Source of the DNA: Osedax fenrisi | Lineage: Eukaryota > Annelida > Polychaeta > Sabellida > Siboglinidae | Length of the DNA: 64,000 nucleotides | Direction: 5' to 3' | Assembly: GCA_964019155.1 (NCBI GenBank) | Contig: OZ025242.1 | Span: 21,049,092 to 21,113,091, forward strand | Shown here: positions 60,928-64,000 of the stretch, in pieces | Layout: every line of letters begins with the position of its first letter | Numbering within the stretch: the first letter of the stretch is position 1 | Made by a program: the position numbers and the translations under genes | The notes under the pieces: model-generated | What the model was told of the DNA's origin: nothing | Seen by the model: the letters and a program-made list of their open reading frames with translations, nothing else | The model's database searches: none

Positions 60928-62866
60928 ACTCACGTATCTTACGTAATAATTGCCTTACGTATCGATTACGTAACATATCCTACGCGTAATTAATTATAAT
61001 TAGTTTGATAAATATGAAATATTTACGATCCTAAATATCATCCGTATTTTAATTACATTTAATTATATGTAAGATATGCCTATACTATAAACCTATATAT
61101 AGTCAATACCATATAATTATATATAGTATGACATAACATCCGCTACTCATAAGCATATGCTTATTAATATTAATAATTCATATTAATGACTACTGCGATA
61201 GGATACCTATATAGGATATATCCCTAAATAGCTACATCTTTTAATGAAATATCAACAAATGACTAATTTAACACATGTCACACTTATTAATATACAATAT
61301 TATTGATATTACAACCATAAATACGATAAGGTGACGTCATAAAGGGTACTCTCTATAATCTATAACTATATATAGTAAGTGCACTTGGCCATTGCCAAAT
61401 TGGATCACTCAATATAAGTTATAGTTTATTACTTAAGTATACTGAAAGTATACTTTCATATGATTAGTTTAGTTTAGATTGTTTCGTTTGAATATATTCA
61501 AATTCACTATATATAGACTATAGTCTTGGGGTTTAAAGATGTAATATTACCCCTGCAAATATTGTAGAATTAAGTTTATTCGCAATATTATTGGCAGTTC
61601 CTGTTCCCTGAATCGGTTGTAGGGGGTAGGGTGAGACTTGAACAGGCAGGAGACCTGATCCACTCGTAAAAATCGTATTTCTCTTATATCAATAATAGTA
61701 GAATATCATAACTATTAACCAATAACAAGGGGTCGTTATTATGCCATGACATAATATTTTGAAAATAATTTATAAATTTTTATTTATTTGAAAAACAAAA
61801 CGAAATGTACAAAAGGAAAAATAACATATGATTAAATATTTATATTTAATATAAATAAATTATGCTTATATAGTGTACTAATTATGATAATAATTAATAC
61901 AAAATACAATATTCTGTATATAATTTTTGCATTCATTTATTCAAAAAATCCAAAAGGATACTTGAATCACAGAACTAGAGGAAAGATGAACACTTTATGT
62001 GTAATGTTTACAATACATTAGTATAGACAATTATATACTATATGTGTGTGTGTGTGTGTGTGTGCGACGCACACTGTGCGTGTGTGTTGTTTTCTTATCT
62101 AGAGCTTTATTATGTGAATGACTGATGAATAAAGATTAGATAAGGGAAATACTATACTCTGTATGTCGTTAAATATCGGTTCGTAGATAAATATATAAGT
62201 TAGTATGAATCATACGGTATTAGTCATACGGTATTAGTCATACGGTATGTGTCATACGATTATACTAGGGAAGGTTACGTAAACGTCACCACTTTAAAAT
62301 CTATGGGAACCTCATATGTATTGGTCCACCCCACCCACTTTTACCACAACATTTATTTTGATTGGTTGGTCCCCCTACGACGTATGTTTTACTATATATA
62401 TATATATAATATTATATATATATATATTGTTATAACAAAGCATAAACATATGCTACCCATACACTTCTTGCAACATGGAGGATGTAGGAGGGATCGATTG
62501 AGGATATTATCAGATATTATCTATTGTTCCTCGTAATTGTTATTCATGTTACGCGCATTGATCCTCATCATCGTTATTATTATTGCGATAACGCAGTGTA
62601 TACACTATTACAAGGCTATAGCCGGAACTATCACACGGCTAGGCACGTGACTCATACTATAGTATCACGTGTTTACACAATACCGGATGCTAACGCGGCT
62701 CTCGCTCGTTATGACTCATCGTCAGTCGGGTCATTACGTAACGGTGATAAGTAGGCAGACGATTAACACCCTCCCCCCCCACCCCCGACCGCATTCCTCG
62801 CATAACTGTCGTGTAATCACATTGCACGGTAATAACAATAGGCAGATACAACAAACACCCACCCAC

Positions 62867-62871
62867 ACACA

Positions 62872-62929
<58 letters not shown>
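62867..62929. repeat. (CA)n/(TA)n compound microsatellite
   Basis: CACACACGCACACACA passes into about 24 TA units. Confidence 0.92.
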
Positions 62930-62934
<5 letters not shown>

Positions 62935-62987
62935 TAGCGAGGCAGACATCACGTGATAAAGGATACACGCTGATTACATTAATTGGA

Positions 62988-63065
62988 TACGAATGGGTCC
63001 GTCACGGTTCGGTGATTTCGTCAGGCTGGCTCCTAAACACGTAAACCGTGACGGACCCATTCGTA
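62988..63065. repeat. Perfect 22-bp inverted repeat with a 34-base loop
   Basis: Arms 62,988-63,009 and 63,044-63,065 are exact reverse complements (core ATGGGTCCGTCACGG) and unusually GC-rich for this window. A transcript would form a 78-base stem-loop. No coding context. Confidence 0.9.
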
Positions 63066-63217
63066 CGTCGTACACGCGCGCGTGTCACAGATAACAATAT
63101 GTTCGAGTGAGAAACACTGCGATATTATTCGCTAGATAACCATACGTTTGATAGTATCGTAATATCATTATTTGGAACACCGTGTGTGCATGTATTGGGT
63201 ATAGGGGTAGGCACAAC

Positions 63218-63249
63218 CCATCGATATAAAGAAATCTGTATATCGATGG
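63218..63249. repeat. Small hairpin CCATCGATATA
   Basis: CCATCGATATA and its exact inverse enclose a 10-base loop. Confidence 0.85.
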
Positions 63250-63254
63250 TATAA

Positions 63255-63296
63255 CCACAGAGCTAGAAAGAAAGAGCTTTCTCTCTAGCTCTGTGG
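63255..63296. repeat. Hairpin repeat CCACAGAGCTAGA, intact copy
   Basis: CCACAGAGCTAGA and TCTAGCTCTGTGG are exact inverses around AAGAAAGAGCTTTCTC, itself nearly palindromic. This is the uninterrupted version of the repeat at 56,931-57,197. Confidence 0.85.
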
Positions 63297-63660
63297 GTAC
63301 AACGCACGACGATATGTCCCGTCCTCACTCTATCGCTATACGTTATATTGTATACTAGTATACTATAGTATAGTAGGCTGCGTCGTAGTGACGTCATAGT
63401 CGTTACGCACTATAGTGTGCGGTGCGCGGTGCGTGTTAGGTCACGAGAGAAGCACGATTAACCACGCGGTACATTGGCACGTGATACAATGGTTAAAGCA
63501 ACAATAGCTTAGCTATAACCCTGGGTAATAACAATGCATCGAGTAGGTCACATGCTGGCTGGCATTACACTTATTGTGAGAGGAATTATTACTAATACAT
63601 GGTCTATATATAGACTGTGTATATATATACACTGTGGTACACACATACACACATACACAC

Positions 63661-63701
<41 letters not shown>

Positions 63702-64000
63702 ATATATATATAAATATAATAGTATTGTAATAATAAACTAGGCATATATTAAATAATACGAAGAGATAATATATGGATGCAGTCAATAATAATAATACTT
63801 TTGTAATCAATAACATAATATTTAATTTACACCCATATAAACTTTCATATACTATAAGTATATTCCACGCCAAGCATTACCTAAGTCTAGACCTCTTTAA
63901 GATACCCCTAAGCATTGACCACTTTAAGATAGCCACTAATCGTCGGCCACCTAAATCACTTACCACAACGAGAGTTACGTAAGATTTAGTTATGCAATAC
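63297..64000. other. Right end, no supported gene
   Basis: Contains GTATACTAGTATAC (63,348-63,361), TGACGTCA (63,389-63,396), a TA/CA tract (63,636-63,715) and a 2-copy repeat GACC(T/A)CTTTAAGATA (63,890-63,935). A good donor (GTAAGTG on the minus strand near 63,960) may mark an exon continuing beyond the window, but cannot be tested here. Confidence 0.35.

Larger units (their letters stand above)
59771..62987. other. Gene-free stretch with microsatellites and regulatory-like motifs
   Basis: No exon can be supported. Notable: TA tract 60,029-60,060; (GT)n 60,899-60,927; three TTACGTA(A) palindromes 60,939-60,973; (GT)n 62,041-62,064; TCATACGGTATTAG triplicate 62,210-62,250; two ATTGG (CCAAT) motifs 62,320-62,370; CA/TA tract 62,867-62,929. 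A 34-codon hydrophobic frame starts at 62,548. Confidence 0.4.

Noticed and set aside
62524..62754. 76-residue frame (FLVIVIHVTRIDPHH...)
   Set aside because: A second overlapping frame is equally open and neither shows motifs or a clear splice pair.

Overview
The window is about three quarters A+T, with large introns, (TA)n microsatellites in almost every kilobase, non-LTR and Ty3-type retrotransposons, a tRNA-derived SINE, at least seven inverted-repeat (MITE-like) families and GT-AG introns. This points to a metazoan, most likely an AT-rich invertebrate; the species cannot be named from sequence alone. No bacterial operon, CRISPR array or virus genome is present.

Two host genes can be reconstructed. 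(1) The main gene runs on the plus strand from 29,218 to 53,384. Eight in-phase exons join into a 310-residue single-domain L-3-hydroxyacyl-CoA dehydrogenase (HADH type), with the Rossmann GxGxxG motif, the catalytic His/Glu pair and the Ser/Asn partners all in place. It starts directly before the Rossmann fold and ends in Ser-Lys-Leu, a textbook peroxisomal PTS1 signal, so the product is probably peroxisomal rather than mitochondrial. (2) At 7,504-8,467 four in-phase exons encode the start of a secreted, cysteine-rich protein with a signal peptide; its 3' part is not found before a Ty3-type retrotransposon. Two tRNA genes are present: a normal tRNA-Ala(AGC) at 57,330-57,402 and an odd tRNA-Lys(CTT) at 40,773-40,866, whose D-arm carries a 17+17-base head-to-head inverted duplication. 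A possible minus-strand promoter and first exon lies at 54.5-54.8 kb.

Layout. 0-1 kb: AT-rich filler. 1.07-6.77 kb: transposon graveyard with a TTAA-flanked element and a three-level nest (hAT-like > foldback > GGGGAAAGTAAC MITE). 7.5-8.5 kb: secreted-protein gene. 8.8-12.95 kb: decayed Ty3-type element, minus strand. 15.1-16.4 kb: three-copy ~440-bp tandem array. 17.87-23.8 kb: two CR1/Jockey-group LINEs back to back. 26.98-28.0 kb: a third LINE piece. 28.25-29.04 kb: inverted-repeat element just upstream of the dehydrogenase. 29.2-53.4 kb: the dehydrogenase, whose introns hold a 924-bp TAG/CAG trinucleotide array, SINEs, two more LINE pieces, the tRNA-Lys, several MITEs and C-rich minisatellites. 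55-64 kb: more inverted-repeat elements, the tRNA-Ala, two further GGGGAAAGTAAC MITEs, and a hairpin-rich stretch near the right end.

The most unusual points are the PTS1 on a short HADH, C-rich tandem repeats forming the branch-point/polypyrimidine zone of several of its acceptors, a giant trinucleotide array a few bases from a splice donor, and the same kind of snap-back inverted duplication seen both in a tRNA gene and in a MITE end.
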